Of a DNA stretch of 64,000 nt, positions 41,943 to 53,142 are shown piece by piece (position 1 is the first letter of the stretch; every line of letters starts with the position of its first letter). Below the pieces are notes generated by a model. That model was given only the letters and a program-made list of their open reading frames with translations. It was not told the DNA's origin and searched no databases. The stretch comes from Streptomyces marinisediminis (lineage in GTDB: Bacteria; Actinomycetota; Actinomycetes; Streptomycetales; Streptomycetaceae), in contig NZ_JAPKFL010000024.1 in assembly GCF_026262575.1 (NCBI RefSeq), forward strand, positions 1-64,000, given 5' to 3'. Both the position numbers and the translations under genes were made by a program.

Positions 41943-43421
41943 GTGCGGCAAGGGGGATTAGCCAGCCCGTTCCCGCCGGCGCGCGAGCGACTGGCGGACG
42001 AGGCGGTCGGCCGGTTCGCGGTCGACTGGGAGCAGCGGTACCGCCGCACCGTGATCGCCGCCGACACGGTGACCACCGCCTTCGTCGTGGCGGCGATCGG
42101 TAACTTCTTCGGGGCCCGGGACGCGGCCGACTGGCACGAGAAGTGGGTGATCCTCGCGTTCGGCACCGAACTGCTGGTGCTGGGGGCGCTCGCGGTGAGC
42201 CGGTCGTGGGCTCCGGCCGTGCTCGGCCAGGGTGCCGAGGAATTCCGTCGGCTGGGACGCTCCCTGTTCACGGCGACCGTCGTACTGGCGCTCGCCGGAA
42301 TCGCCCTCACCTCGCGCAACATCAAACTCTGGATCTTCGTCGCGATTCCCGCGATCGCGCTCGTCACCATGACCGCGCGGTATCTGCTGCGCCTTCGGCT
42401 GCACAGGCGGCGCAAGGAGGGACGGTGCCTGCGGCCGGTGCTCGCCGCCGGGAGCCAGGCCACCGTGCGCGACCTGATCGCCCGAACCCGCAGGTTCCCC
42501 CACCTGGGCTGGCGGGTGGACGCGGTGTGCACGCCGGACGGTCGCGGGCCGGACGGTGACCGGCTGGACGGGGTTCCGGTCGTCGGCAAGCTGACGGACG
42601 TCGCGGGCCATGTCCGCCGCGACGGCTACCGCGTCGTCGCGGTCACACCGGACCCGCACTGGTCACCGGACCGGTTGCAGCGGCTGGCCTGGAACCTCGA
42701 GGGCAGCGACGCCGAGATGGTCGTGGCCCCCGTGCTGATGGAGGTCGCCGGGCCGCGGCTGCACGTCGACGCGGTGCTCGGGATTCCGCTGCTGCGGGTC
42801 AGCATGCCGGCCTTCACGGGGGGCCGCCGGGCGGTCAAGGGAGTCGTCGACCGGGTGGGCGCGGCGATCCTGCTGGTGCTGTTCGCGCCGCTGATGGTGT
42901 GCGTCGCTCTGCTCGTGCTGGTGGACAGCCGGGGTGGGGTGTTCTACCGCCAGCGCCGGATCGGCAAGGACGGCCGCGAGTTCACCATGGTCAAGTTCCG
43001 CACCATGGTCGCCGGGGCGGACCGGACGCGCGCCGAGCTGGCCGACCGCAACGAGGGCGCCGGCCTGCTGTTCAAGCTCCGCCGGGACCCGCGGGTGACC
43101 CGGGTGGGAGCGGTGCTGCGCCGGTACTCGATCGACGAGCTCCCGCAGCTCCTCAACGTGCTGACCGGGTCGATGTCGCTGGTCGGTCCGCGGCCTCCGT
43201 TACCGGAGGAGTCCGCCGCCTACGGCCCGGAGATCCGGCGGCGGCTGCTGGTCAAGCCCGGACTCACCGGCCTGTGGCAGATCAGCGGACGCAGCGACCT
43301 GTCGTGGGAGGAGACGGTGCGGCTGGACCTGCGGTACGTGGAGGACTGGTCGCTGGCCCTGGACACAGTGATCTTGTGGAAAACCCTGCGTGCGGTGGTC
43401 TACGGGCAGGGGGCTTACTGA
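41943..43421 (+). CDS. Exopolysaccharide-initiating sugar transferase (polyprenyl-phosphate sugar-1-phosphate transferase)
   Basis: 492 residues. Four N-terminal helices (about 30-125), a nucleotide-binding-like middle (about 150-280), one helix (about 300-325) and the catalytic bacterial sugar transferase domain: FYRQRRIGKDGREFTMVKFR, LLNVLTGSMSLVGPRPPLP, KPGLTGLWQISGRSDLSWEE. It loads the first sugar phosphate onto undecaprenyl phosphate at the membrane. GTG 41943 is chosen because conserved sequence starts soon after and the length then fits the family; the frame is open further upstream to 41616 but reads as low-complexity sequence. First gene of the cluster. Confidence 0.88.
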   Translation: MRQGGLASPFPPARERLADEAVGRFAVDWEQRYRRTVIAADTVTTAFVVAAIGNFFGARDAADWHEKWVILAFGTELLVLGALAVSRSWAPAVLGQGAEEFRRLGRSLFTATVVLALAGIALTSRNIKLWIFVAIPAIALVTMTARYLLRLRLHRRRKEGRCLRPVLAAGSQATVRDLIARTRRFPHLGWRVDAVCTPDGRGPDGDRLDGVPVVGKLTDVAGHVRRDGYRVVAVTPDPHWSPDRLQRLAWNLEGSDAEMVVAPVLMEVAGPRLHVDAVLGIPLLRVSMPAFTGGRRAVKGVVDRVGAAILLVLFAPLMVCVALLVLVDSRGGVFYRQRRIGKDGREFTMVKFRTMVAGADRTRAELADRNEGAGLLFKLRRDPRVTRVGAVLRRYSIDELPQLLNVLTGSMSLVGPRPPLPEESAAYGPEIRRRLLVKPGLTGLWQISGRSDLSWEETVRLDLRYVEDWSLALDTVILWKTLRAVVYGQGAY

Positions 43422-43491
43422 TGCGCGGTGGTCGTCCGGCCGACGTGCGGGCCGCGGGCCGACAGGGCCCGCCTGGGGGGAGGAACGCGTC

Positions 43492-44797
<1,306 letters not shown>

Positions 44798-44808
<11 letters not shown>

Positions 44809-46063
44809 CGCGACGAGCCGCGACCGGCCGCACCGGCGCGCGCTGATCCTGGTGGAGAACCTGTCGGTGCCCTTCGACCGGCGGGTGTGGCAGGAGTGCA
44901 CGACGCTGCGCGACGCGGGCTGGGAGGTGCACGTCATCTGCCCCCGGGGAGGCAGGCGGGACACGGAGCCGGAGGCCGTGGTCGACGGTGTGCGGATCCA
45001 CCGCTACCCCCTGCGCGCGGCCACCGGGGGCCCGGCCGGCTACCTGCGGGAGTACGGGGCGGCGTTGTGGCACACGTTCCGGCTGGCCCGGAAGGTCGGC
45101 CCGGTCGACGTGGTCCACGCCTGCAACCCGCCCGACCTGCTGTTCCTGCCGGCCCTGTGGCTGAAGCGGCGAGGGGCGCGCTTCGTCTTCGACCAGCACG
45201 ACCTGGTGCCCGAGCTGTACCTCTCCCGCTTCGGCCGCGGCGAGGACCTGCTCCACCGCGCCGTGTGCGCGCTGGAGCGGCTCACCTACCGGGCCGCGGA
45301 CGTGGTGCTCGCCACGAACGAGAGCTACCGGGACGTCGCGGTGCGCCGTGGCGGGCGGCGGCCGGCGGACGTCTTCGTGGTGCGCAGCGCCCCCGACGTC
45401 GACAGGTTCCGCCCCGTGCCGCCCGAGCCGCGGCTCAAGCGCGGCAAGCCGCACCTGCTGTGCTACCTCGGCGTCATGGGCCCGCAGGACGGCGTCGACT
45501 ACGCCCTGCGGGCCCTGGCCAAGCTGCGCGACGAGCTCGGACGGACCGACTGGCACGCGGTGTTCGTCGGCGCCGGCGACACCTTCGAGGCGATGGTGGA
45601 GCTGTCCGGACGGCTCGGGCTCTCGGAGCGGGTGGAGTTCACCGGGCGCGTCCCGGACGCCGACCTGGTGCGCTACCTGTCCACCGCGGACGTGTGCCTC
45701 TCCCCCGACCCGCGCAATCCGCTCAACGACGTCTCGACCATGAACAAGGTCCTGGAGTACATGGTGATCGGCCGGCCGATCGTCTCGTTCGATCTCCGGG
45801 AGGCGCGGGTCTCCGCGGGTGACGCCGCCCTCTACGCGCCCGCGAACGACGAGGCGGAGTTCGCCAAGCTCATCGCGGTGCTGCTGGACGATCCGCGGCG
45901 GCGGGCCCGGATGGGCGAGATCGGCCGGCAGCGGGTGGGCGGGCCGCTTGCCTGGCGGAACTCGCAGGCGGCGCTGCTCGCGGCCTACGCCGCCGCCTGC
46001 CGAAAGCGCCCCCCGGTGTCGGGGAGCGGTCCGCACCGGGCGGGAAAGAGGCCGCGCCGTTGA
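44798..46063 (+). CDS. GT4-family glycosyltransferase
   Basis: 421 residues, GT-B fold. N-terminal domain has VENLSVPFDRRVWQE and VHACNPPDLLFLPALWLKRR split at PPDLLFLPALW; C-terminal donor domain has LLCYLGVMGPQDGVDYALRA, FTGRVPDADLVRYLSTADV and the E-x7-E-like PLNDVSTMNKVLEYMVIGRPIV region. It would add a sugar to the lipid-linked intermediate in the cytoplasm. TTG at 44798 overlaps the dehydrogenase stop by 11 bp; no better start or ribosome site is visible, so the exact start is uncertain. Confidence 0.84.
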
Positions 46064-47445
46064 GCGATGACCCGATACGCCTGGCCACGATCGGGCGGAT
46101 CGTCCGTGGGCGCTGGCGGCTCCTGACGCTCCTCGCCGTGGTGGGCGCACTCGTCGGCTACGGCGCCTCCGCGCTGCTGCCGCCGCGCTACACGACGTCG
46201 GCTTCGGTACTGCTGCCGGGGGCGTGGGGGGAGCGCGAACTGCTGACCCAGGTGGCGATCGCGAACAGTTCGGTGGTGCTCGACCGCGCCGCCGCCACGC
46301 TCGGCCGGCCCGGCGTCGGCGGCGGCGAGCTGCGCGAGAGGGTGAGCGCCGAGGCCGCCGAGGGGAACATCATCGAGATCTCGGCCACGGCCGACACCCC
46401 CGAGCGCGCACAGCGACTCGCCGACCAGGTGGCCGAGCAGTTCGTCACGTTCGCCGGACAGACCACGGGCGCCGGCACCGATCCCGAGGCGGCGACGCGG
46501 CCCGAGGCCCTGGGGCGGCTGGTGGCGCAGACCAGCCGCCGCATCACCGAACTGGCCGACGCCACCGATCCGGGGCGGACGGTGGAGAGCGTGCAGACGC
46601 GCACCGAGCTCGCGAAGCTGCGTACCGCGCTGCAGGAGGCCGTCGACACGCTGGAGCGGGCCGACCCGGCCGCCGGCGAGGCCGACATGGTCGTCATGGG
46701 TCCGGCGGCCCGGCCGACCGGGGAGGCGCCGCCGACGAGGACGCAGCTCGTCGGCGCCGGGGCGCTGCTGTTCCTCGTGGTCGCGGTCATCGGCCATCTC
46801 ACCGCCGCCCGGGCGGGCCGCCGACCGCGTACCGCGCCGGAGGTCGCCGCGGCCCTGGGCTCGGTGCCGCTGGGCAGCGTCGACGTCCCCGGTGAACGGC
46901 CCGCGCGCCAGGGGCGAGCCGGTGACCCGCGGGCCCGGCTCCGCCGGCTGCTGGGCGTGGACACCCGGTGGGACGTGCCGGCCCCGCGGCCGTCCGGCGA
47001 CGAGGCGAGCAGGCGGGTCCGCTACCGGCGGCTGTGCGCCCGCCTCAGGGAGCGGCTGCCGGCCCCCCGGCGGCTGCTGGCCCTCGTCCCGGACGGCGAC
47101 GAGACCGCCCGCCGGGCCGCCGCACGGCTCGTCGCCGAGGCCGGGGGCGATCCGCTGCTGCGGGTGGTGGGGGTGTCGGTGGCCCGGCCGGTCGTGCCGG
47201 ACCGCGACGAGGAGTCCGGTGCCCTGGTCGTGCTCAGTGCGGGGAGCCGGACCACGGGAGAGCTCGCCGGCATCGCCGAGGCGTGCGCGGACGCCGGGCA
47301 CGAGGTCGTGGGGGTCGTCCTCGCGGGCGCGGTCCGGGCCCGTCCACCGCGGTCCGCCGGCCGCTCGACGGCTGCCGCCGGGCCGACGGCTGCCGCCGGC
47401 CCGGCGCTCGCGGTCGGGGACGACGCGACGGGAGGTGCGAGGTGA
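46060..47445 (+). CDS. Wzz-like polysaccharide co-polymerase with a degenerate kinase-like domain (1)
   Basis: 461 residues. TM1 at about 20-40, an extracytoplasmic region (about 45-225, SASVLLPGAWGERELLTQVA, RLADQVAEQF), TM2 at about 228-248 (LVGAGALLFLVVAVIGHL), then a cytoplasmic domain. The last part (ALVVLSAGSRTTGELAGIAE, GHEVVGVVLAG) aligns in kind with the end of BY-kinase/MinD-like ATPases, but no Walker A (GxxxxGKS/T) or Tyr cluster is present. It probably controls chain length/export without kinase activity. TTG 46060 overlaps the previous stop (TTGA). Confidence 0.72.
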   Translation: MSDDPIRLATIGRIVRGRWRLLTLLAVVGALVGYGASALLPPRYTTSASVLLPGAWGERELLTQVAIANSSVVLDRAAATLGRPGVGGGELRERVSAEAAEGNIIEISATADTPERAQRLADQVAEQFVTFAGQTTGAGTDPEAATRPEALGRLVAQTSRRITELADATDPGRTVESVQTRTELAKLRTALQEAVDTLERADPAAGEADMVVMGPAARPTGEAPPTRTQLVGAGALLFLVVAVIGHLTAARAGRRPRTAPEVAAALGSVPLGSVDVPGERPARQGRAGDPRARLRRLLGVDTRWDVPAPRPSGDEASRRVRYRRLCARLRERLPAPRRLLALVPDGDETARRAAARLVAEAGGDPLLRVVGVSVARPVVPDRDEESGALVVLSAGSRTTGELAGIAEACADAGHEVVGVVLAGAVRARPPRSAGRSTAAAGPTAAAGPALAVGDDATGGAR

Positions 47446-48962
47446 CGACGGGTACGACGCCGGAGCCGCCCGCCGCCGTTCCGCTGCTGGACCTCCAGGC
47501 CCTGGTCGTCGCGGTGCGCAGGCGGCGCCGGCTGTGGTGCGCCGCGGCGCTGCTGGGGCTGTTCGGCGGAGCGGCGGTGGCGGTCCTGCTGCCGCCGCCG
47601 CCGACCGCGGTGACCAAGGTCCTGGTCGCGCACCAGGGCGACCAGCCCAACGACCCCGGAACCCTGATCCGCACCGACGTCGCGCTGCTGCACACCACGC
47701 GGGTCGCCGGTGCGGCCCTGCGGTCCCTCGGCTCCGCGGAGAGACCGGCGGACTTCCTGCGGGAGTACGAGGGCGTCGGCCTGACCAACAACGTGCTGCA
47801 GATCACCGTGGCGGGCGACAGCGACGCGCAGGCGGTGGCCCGCGCCGGGGCGCTGGCCGACGCGTTCGTCGCCGACCACGTGCGGCGGGTGGAGGAAGCC
47901 GCGGCCGCCGACGCCAGGGCCCTGCTCGACCAGCGGAAGCGGGCGCAGGACGAACTCGCCCAGGTCAACGAGGCAATCGAGGAGGGCTCGCCGGAGAGCG
48001 GGCCGGGGGCGGCGGCGAACATGGAGTCGCTCTTCGCCCGCCGGGCCGAGCTCACCTCGCAGATCGCCGACTTCGGCCAGCGCGCCGCGGAGGCGCGCGT
48101 CGGCACGCCGCGGCTCGTCGCCGGCACCCAGATCGTGGACGGCCCCCGCGCGGTGCCGCACTCCCTGCCCGGGACCGCCGCCACCAACGCCGCGATCGGG
48201 CTCGTCCTCGGGCTCGTCCTGGGGCTCGCGGTGGCCGCGGTCGGCGCGGTGGTGGCGGACCGGCCCGTGCTGCGCCGGGACGTCGCGGCGCACCTCGGTA
48301 CCTCGGTCGTCGCGGAGCTGCCCCGCGGGCCGGGCGGCCCGTGGCGGCGGCGCCGGACCCGGGCGGCGCGGGCACGGCTCGTCGCTTCCCTGGCCCGCAC
48401 CGTGCGCGGCTCCGCGGAAGCGGTGTCGCTGCTGGAACTGGGCTGTGCGCGCACCACGGGCCTGCTCGCCCTGGACCTCGCCAGGGCACTGGCGGCACAG
48501 GGACCGGTGGTCGTCGTCGACGAACTGCCCGGCACACGACTCGCCGGCCGCCGCCCCAAGCCGGGCGACCCGCCCGTGGTCGGCGGCGAGCGTGCGGCCA
48601 CCGGGCCGCGGCAGGGGCGCCGGCTCGGCGTCGGTTCGGTCTCGCCCGGCACGGCCTGGACCGACCTGCCCGGCCTCGGCACGCAGGCGGTGCTCGTCGT
48701 GCGCGCCGGCCACGGCAGCGCCGCGTGGCTGCACACCGTGGCGCGGCAGCTCGCGGAGCAGCGCGTCGGGGTGCTCGGCGCGGTGCTGATCGACCCCGAT
48801 CCGGGTGACCGGACCGACGGCACGCTGTGGGACGCGCACCGCACCGCACCGCGCGGCCCGGCCGAGCGGACGGCCCGGCGCAACGGGGCGGGCCGGCACC
48901 GCACGGAGCGGCCGCCGGTGTGCGCGGCGGGGGTTCCGGACGGCAACCAGGAGGCACGGTAG
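47442..48962 (+). CDS. Wzz-like polysaccharide co-polymerase with a degenerate kinase-like domain (2)
   Basis: 506 residues. TM1 at about 32-52, coiled coil region (about 145-200, KRAQDELAQVNEAIEE), Pro-containing segment before TM2 (about 245-268, GLVLGLVLGLAVAAVGAVVA), then a cytoplasmic Rossmann-like part. LLELGCARTTGLLALDLARA occupies the place of Walker A but lacks GKS/T, and VVVVDELPG stands where Walker A' (VLLVDADLR) would be. The end (AVLVVRAGHGSAAWLHTVAR) keeps the MinD-like shape. It looks like a second dead BY-kinase partner. GTG 47442 overlaps the preceding stop by 4 bp. Confidence 0.72.
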   Translation: MTTGTTPEPPAAVPLLDLQALVVAVRRRRRLWCAAALLGLFGGAAVAVLLPPPPTAVTKVLVAHQGDQPNDPGTLIRTDVALLHTTRVAGAALRSLGSAERPADFLREYEGVGLTNNVLQITVAGDSDAQAVARAGALADAFVADHVRRVEEAAAADARALLDQRKRAQDELAQVNEAIEEGSPESGPGAAANMESLFARRAELTSQIADFGQRAAEARVGTPRLVAGTQIVDGPRAVPHSLPGTAATNAAIGLVLGLVLGLAVAAVGAVVADRPVLRRDVAAHLGTSVVAELPRGPGGPWRRRRTRAARARLVASLARTVRGSAEAVSLLELGCARTTGLLALDLARALAAQGPVVVVDELPGTRLAGRRPKPGDPPVVGGERAATGPRQGRRLGVGSVSPGTAWTDLPGLGTQAVLVVRAGHGSAAWLHTVARQLAEQRVGVLGAVLIDPDPGDRTDGTLWDAHRTAPRGPAERTARRNGAGRHRTERPPVCAAGVPDGNQEAR

Positions 48963-48965
48963 GAC

Positions 48966-50891
48966 ATGTGTGGCATCGCGGGCACGTACCGATGGCCGGA
49001 CGGGAAGGCCGTGACCGACCGGCTCACCGACACCCTCGCCCACCGCGGCCCGGACGGGGCGGGCCGCTACGGCCACCGGCTCGGTGACGGCGAAGTGCAC
49101 CTCGGGCACCGCCGGCTGGCCGTCGTGGACCTGTCCGGGACCGGCGCCCAGCCGATGGTCTCCGGCGGCCTCGCCCTCACGTACAACGGCGAGCTGTACA
49201 ACGCGCCCGAGCTGCGGGCCGAGCTGGCGGCCACCGGGGTGCGCTTCCGCGGCACCTCCGACACCGAGGTGCTGCTGGAGGCCTGGCGGCGCTGGGGCAC
49301 GGACTGCCTGCCCCGGCTGCGCGGCATGTTCGCCTTCGGGATCTTCGACGAGCGCACCGGTGACCTGGTGCTCGCCCGCGACCAGCTCGGCGTCAAGCCG
49401 CTGTTCCTGCTCCGGCGCGGCGCGGGTGTGGTGTTCGCCTCCGAGCTGAAGGCGCTCGCCGCCGTCACCGGTGGGTCGCTGCGGGTGGACCACGCGGCGC
49501 TGGTCGCCTCGCTGCTGTACTACTGGGTGCCGGACTCGCGGTGCGCGTTCCGCGAGGCGGAGAAGCTGCCGCCGGGAAGCTGGCTGCGGTGCCGGCCCGA
49601 CGGCCGGGTGCAGCGCGGCCGGTTCTGGCACCTCCGGGACGTCGCCGCCGAGGGCCGCGAGCGCGCCCGGAGCGGCGAGCTGCCGGACGTCGCCGCCGTC
49701 GTCGAGGAGTCGACCCGGCGCCACCTGCTGTCCGACGTGCCCGTGGCGACGTTCCTCTCCGGCGGACTGGACTCCAGCTACCTGACCGCGCTGGCGGCCC
49801 GCGACCGTCCCGGGATCTCCGCTTACACGATCGGGTTCCGCGCCGCGGACGCCCGGTTCGAGGCGATGCCGGACGACCTGCGCTACGCCCGGCGGGTGGC
49901 CGAGCGCTTCGGCGTCGACCTGCACGAGATCGAGATCGCTCCGGACGTGCTCGACCTGCTGCCGCGGATGACGTACCACCTGGACGAGCCGATCGGCGAC
50001 CCCGCGGCGATCAACACGTTCCTGATCTGCTCGGCCGCCCGGGAGGCCGGGGTCAAGGTGATGCTCTCGGGGATGGGGGCCGACGAGCTGTTCGCCGGGT
50101 ACCGCAAGCACCTGGCCAACCTGATGGCGCTGCGCTACCAGCGCGTCCCGCGGCCCCTGCGCCGGGGCCTGTCCGCGGCCGTGGACCGGCTGCCGGTCGC
50201 CACGGCCCGCCGGGGATACCGGTCGGTGCGCTTCGCGAAGCGGTTCCTGTCCTTCGCCGAGCTGCCGGAGGAGACCGCCTTCCGGCGCAGCTACACCCTG
50301 TACGACCGGGAGGAGCTGCTCGCCCTGGTCGATCCGGACCTGGCAGGGACGGTCGAGGACGTGCTGACCGAGCACGCGGACACCTACCACGACAACGAGC
50401 TCGACGACTTCGTCAACCGCATGTGCCTGGGCGACGCCCGGATGTTCCTGCCGGGCCTGAACCTGGCGTACACGGACCGGTCGAGCATGGCCGCGTCGAC
50501 CGAGGTGCGGGTGCCGTACGTGGACGTCGAGGTGGTCAGGGCCGCGTTCGCCGTGCCCGGTGACCGCAAGGTCGTCGGACGGCAGGGCAAGGCCGTGCTC
50601 AAGGAGGCGGCCGGCTCGGTCCTGCCCCCGGAGATCGTGCACCGTCCCAAGGGCCTGTTCAGCGCCCCGCTGCGCGCCTGGATGAGCCGCGACCTGGCGC
50701 CGCTGGTGCGCGAGGTGGTCCACGACGGCGCGCTCGTCCGTTCCGGCCTCCTGCGCCGCGACGCGCTGGCGCGGCTCGTCGCCGAGGACGCCGCCGGGCA
50801 CCGGGACTTCTCGAAGCACCTGTGGCACGTGCTGACCCTCGAGTACTGGTATCGCGGCGCGACCGCCGGGACCGGCCAGAACACCCCTTGA
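48966..50891 (+). CDS. asnB: Asparagine synthase (glutamine-hydrolysing), AsnB type
   Basis: 641 residues. Catalytic Cys2 (MCGIAGTY), glutaminase domain (HRGPDG, HRRLAVVDLSGTGAQPM, YNGELYN, GTSDTEVLL; about 1-200), then synthase domain with PP-loop FLSGGLDSS (about 263-271). In polysaccharide clusters such proteins often amidate uronic acids or transfer ammonia to a sugar rather than make free asparagine; with a uronate-forming dehydrogenase upstream, amidation of a uronic acid is plausible. ATG 48966 is 3 bp after the previous stop. Confidence 0.9.
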   Translation: MCGIAGTYRWPDGKAVTDRLTDTLAHRGPDGAGRYGHRLGDGEVHLGHRRLAVVDLSGTGAQPMVSGGLALTYNGELYNAPELRAELAATGVRFRGTSDTEVLLEAWRRWGTDCLPRLRGMFAFGIFDERTGDLVLARDQLGVKPLFLLRRGAGVVFASELKALAAVTGGSLRVDHAALVASLLYYWVPDSRCAFREAEKLPPGSWLRCRPDGRVQRGRFWHLRDVAAEGRERARSGELPDVAAVVEESTRRHLLSDVPVATFLSGGLDSSYLTALAARDRPGISAYTIGFRAADARFEAMPDDLRYARRVAERFGVDLHEIEIAPDVLDLLPRMTYHLDEPIGDPAAINTFLICSAAREAGVKVMLSGMGADELFAGYRKHLANLMALRYQRVPRPLRRGLSAAVDRLPVATARRGYRSVRFAKRFLSFAELPEETAFRRSYTLYDREELLALVDPDLAGTVEDVLTEHADTYHDNELDDFVNRMCLGDARMFLPGLNLAYTDRSSMAASTEVRVPYVDVEVVRAAFAVPGDRKVVGRQGKAVLKEAAGSVLPPEIVHRPKGLFSAPLRAWMSRDLAPLVREVVHDGALVRSGLLRRDALARLVAEDAAGHRDFSKHLWHVLTLEYWYRGATAGTGQNTP

Positions 50892-50925
50892 CGACGTTGA
50901 CGACGCAGAGACAAGAGGACTTCGG

Positions 50926-53142
50926 GTGAAACAGGTTGTGCAGAACTACAAGAGCGGCGAGCTGGCGCTGCTCGACGTGCCGGTGCCGGGGTGCAAGCCG
51001 GGCGGTGTGCTGGTCCGCAGCGCCTACTCGCTGATATCCACCGGAACCGAGCTGATGAAGGTGTCCGAGGCCGGCATGTCGATGCTGGGCAAGGCCCGGT
51101 CCCGGCCGGACCAGGTGGCCAAGGTCGCGCAGAGCGTGGCCACGAACGGGATGGCCGCCACCTACCGCAAGGTGGTCGGCCGGCTGGACTCCTACACGCC
51201 GCTGGGCTACTCGCTGTGCGGGGTCGTCGAGCGGGTCGGTGACGGGGTCGACGACGTGGCGGTCGGTGACCTCGTGGCCTGCGCCGGCAACGAGCACGCG
51301 CTGCACGCCGAGCTGAACTGGGTGCCGAAGAACCTCTACGCCCGGGTGCCGGACGGCCTCGCACCACGGCACGCGGCCTTCGGCACCGTCGGGTCGATCG
51401 CGCTGCAGGGCGTCCGCCGCGGTGAGCCGCAGCTCGGCGACGTGGCGCTGGTCATCGGTCTCGGGCTGATCGGGCAGCTCGTGGTGCAACTGCTGGCCGC
51501 CTCGGGGGCACGCGTCGTCGGGGTCGACCCCGACGGAGCGCGCTGCCGGCTCGCCGAGCGGCTGGGCGCGGCGGCCTGCGGCGATCCCGCCTCCGCGACC
51601 GTGGCGGACTCCGTCGCCGAACTCACCGGCGGTCACGGCGTGGACCAGGTGTACCTGGCCGCGGGCGGCGGCAGCAACCAGCCCGTGGAGCTGGCCGCCC
51701 GGCTGAGCCGGGACCGCGGCCGGGTCGTCGACATCGGCAAGTGCCGCCTGGACCTGCCGTGGAACGCGTACTACGAGAAGGAGCTCGACGTCCGGTTCTC
51801 CCGCTCCTACGGCCCCGGGCGCTACGACCCGGAGTACGAGATCGAGGGGCGCGACTACCCGATCGGCTACGTGCGCTGGACCGAGCGCCGCAACCTGGCG
51901 TGTTTCCTCGACCTCGCGGCCCGCGGCCGTGTCGACGTGGAGCCGCTGGTGTCCCACACGGCCGACTTCGGGGACGCCGTCGAGACGTACCAGCGCCTGA
52001 AGGACGGCGATCTGCGGGCCGTGGCCGTGCTGTTCCGGTACCCCGGACGCGCGGGGGAAGCGGAGGTGGCGGAGGGGACGGGGAACGCGAAGGAGGAGGC
52101 GGAGGAGGCGGCGGTGGCCGTGCCGGCGGTGCGGCGCGGCGGCGCTTCCGCCCCGGCCCGGCCCGCGGGGGCGACGCTGCGGCTGGCGTTCGCCGGCGCG
52201 GGGAACTACGCGACGTCGATGCTGCTGCCGCACCTGGCTCGGCGCGACGGCGTCGAGTTGTCCACGGTCGTCACCACCACGGCGCTGTCCGCGGCCAACG
52301 CGCGGCGGAAGTTCGGCTTCGCCGAGGCGACCACCGATCTGGACGCCGTGCTCGACGACCCGTCCGTCGACGCGGTGTTCGTCGTCACCCGCCACAGCTC
52401 GCACGCCGAGCTGACCCGCAGGGCGCTGCTGGCCGGCAAGGCGGTGTTCGTGGAGAAGCCGCTGGCACTCACCGAGGAGGAGCTGGCCGGGGTGCTCGCG
52501 GCGGTGGAGAAGTCCGGCAACGACCGACTGCAGGTCGGCTTCAACCGCCGGTTCGCGCCGCTGCTGCGGGAGGCCAGGCGGCGGTTCGGCGCCCGGAGGG
52601 GGCCGGCGAGCGTCCGCTACCTGGTCAACGCGGGCAGGCTGGAGCACGGGAGCTGGTACCTCCGGCGGGGCACCGAGGGCTCGCGGTTCGCCGGCGAGGG
52701 CGGCCACTTCATCGACACGGCGAGCTGGCTGCTGGGAGCCGACCCCGCCTCGGTGTACGCGGTCACCACGTCCGGCGACGAGGACCTCCAGGTGGTGCTG
52801 CGCTACCCGGACGGGTCCACCGCCACCGTCAGCTACGTCACCACCGGCCCGGCCGGCTTCCCCAAGGAGACGCTGGACCTGGTCGCCGACGGCCGCGCGC
52901 TGCGGCTCGACGACTTCGTCCGCGCCTCGGTGTACGGGCGCCGGCGGTGGGTCAGCTCCCGGCTGCCCAGGGCGCGGGACAAGGGCCAGCGCGCCGAGCT
53001 GGACGCCTTCGTGCACGCCGTGCGGACGGGCGGGCCGATGCCGGTGCCGCTGGAGTCGCTGGTCGCCACCACGGCGGCCACCCTCGCCGTGCGGACCAGC
53101 CTGGTCACCGGCGCGCCCGTGACGCTGGCGAGGGCGCGATGA
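50926..53142 (+). CDS. Fusion: zinc-type alcohol dehydrogenase plus Gfo/Idh/MocA oxidoreductase
   Basis: 738 residues. Residues 1-375 are an MDR dehydrogenase (GYSLCGVVERVGDGVDDVAV, NAD site GLGLIGQLVVQLLAASGA at about 181). A linker rich in Glu/Ala (about 378-405) leads to a Gfo/Idh/MocA domain (about 415-738; FAGAGNYATSMLLPHLARRD, VFVVTRHSSHAELTRRAL, VFVEKPLALTEEE with the EKP motif, GEGGHFIDTASWLLGA). This fusion is known in polysaccharide clusters and typically sits before a heparinase-like gene, as here. It may oxidise/reduce a sugar nucleotide in two linked steps; the substrate is unknown. The GTG at 50926 follows AGAGGACTTCGG. Confidence 0.88.
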   Translation: MKQVVQNYKSGELALLDVPVPGCKPGGVLVRSAYSLISTGTELMKVSEAGMSMLGKARSRPDQVAKVAQSVATNGMAATYRKVVGRLDSYTPLGYSLCGVVERVGDGVDDVAVGDLVACAGNEHALHAELNWVPKNLYARVPDGLAPRHAAFGTVGSIALQGVRRGEPQLGDVALVIGLGLIGQLVVQLLAASGARVVGVDPDGARCRLAERLGAAACGDPASATVADSVAELTGGHGVDQVYLAAGGGSNQPVELAARLSRDRGRVVDIGKCRLDLPWNAYYEKELDVRFSRSYGPGRYDPEYEIEGRDYPIGYVRWTERRNLACFLDLAARGRVDVEPLVSHTADFGDAVETYQRLKDGDLRAVAVLFRYPGRAGEAEVAEGTGNAKEEAEEAAVAVPAVRRGGASAPARPAGATLRLAFAGAGNYATSMLLPHLARRDGVELSTVVTTTALSAANARRKFGFAEATTDLDAVLDDPSVDAVFVVTRHSSHAELTRRALLAGKAVFVEKPLALTEEELAGVLAAVEKSGNDRLQVGFNRRFAPLLREARRRFGARRGPASVRYLVNAGRLEHGSWYLRRGTEGSRFAGEGGHFIDTASWLLGADPASVYAVTTSGDEDLQVVLRYPDGSTATVSYVTTGPAGFPKETLDLVADGRALRLDDFVRASVYGRRRWVSSRLPRARDKGQRAELDAFVHAVRTGGPMPVPLESLVATTAATLAVRTSLVTGAPVTLARAR

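Noticed and set aside
41569..41961. Open frame in the leader beginning just after TAGATT
   Set aside because: It has a slightly protein-like start but then turns Gly-rich, lacks any known motif and overlaps the sugar transferase start. I kept it as leader.
47022..50828. A minus-strand open frame of over 1,200 codons opposite the Wzz-like and AsnB genes
   Set aside because: High GC leaves antisense frames open. The residues are low-complexity Gly/Arg/His/Val-rich with no motifs, while the plus strand carries clear AsnB and Wzz domains.
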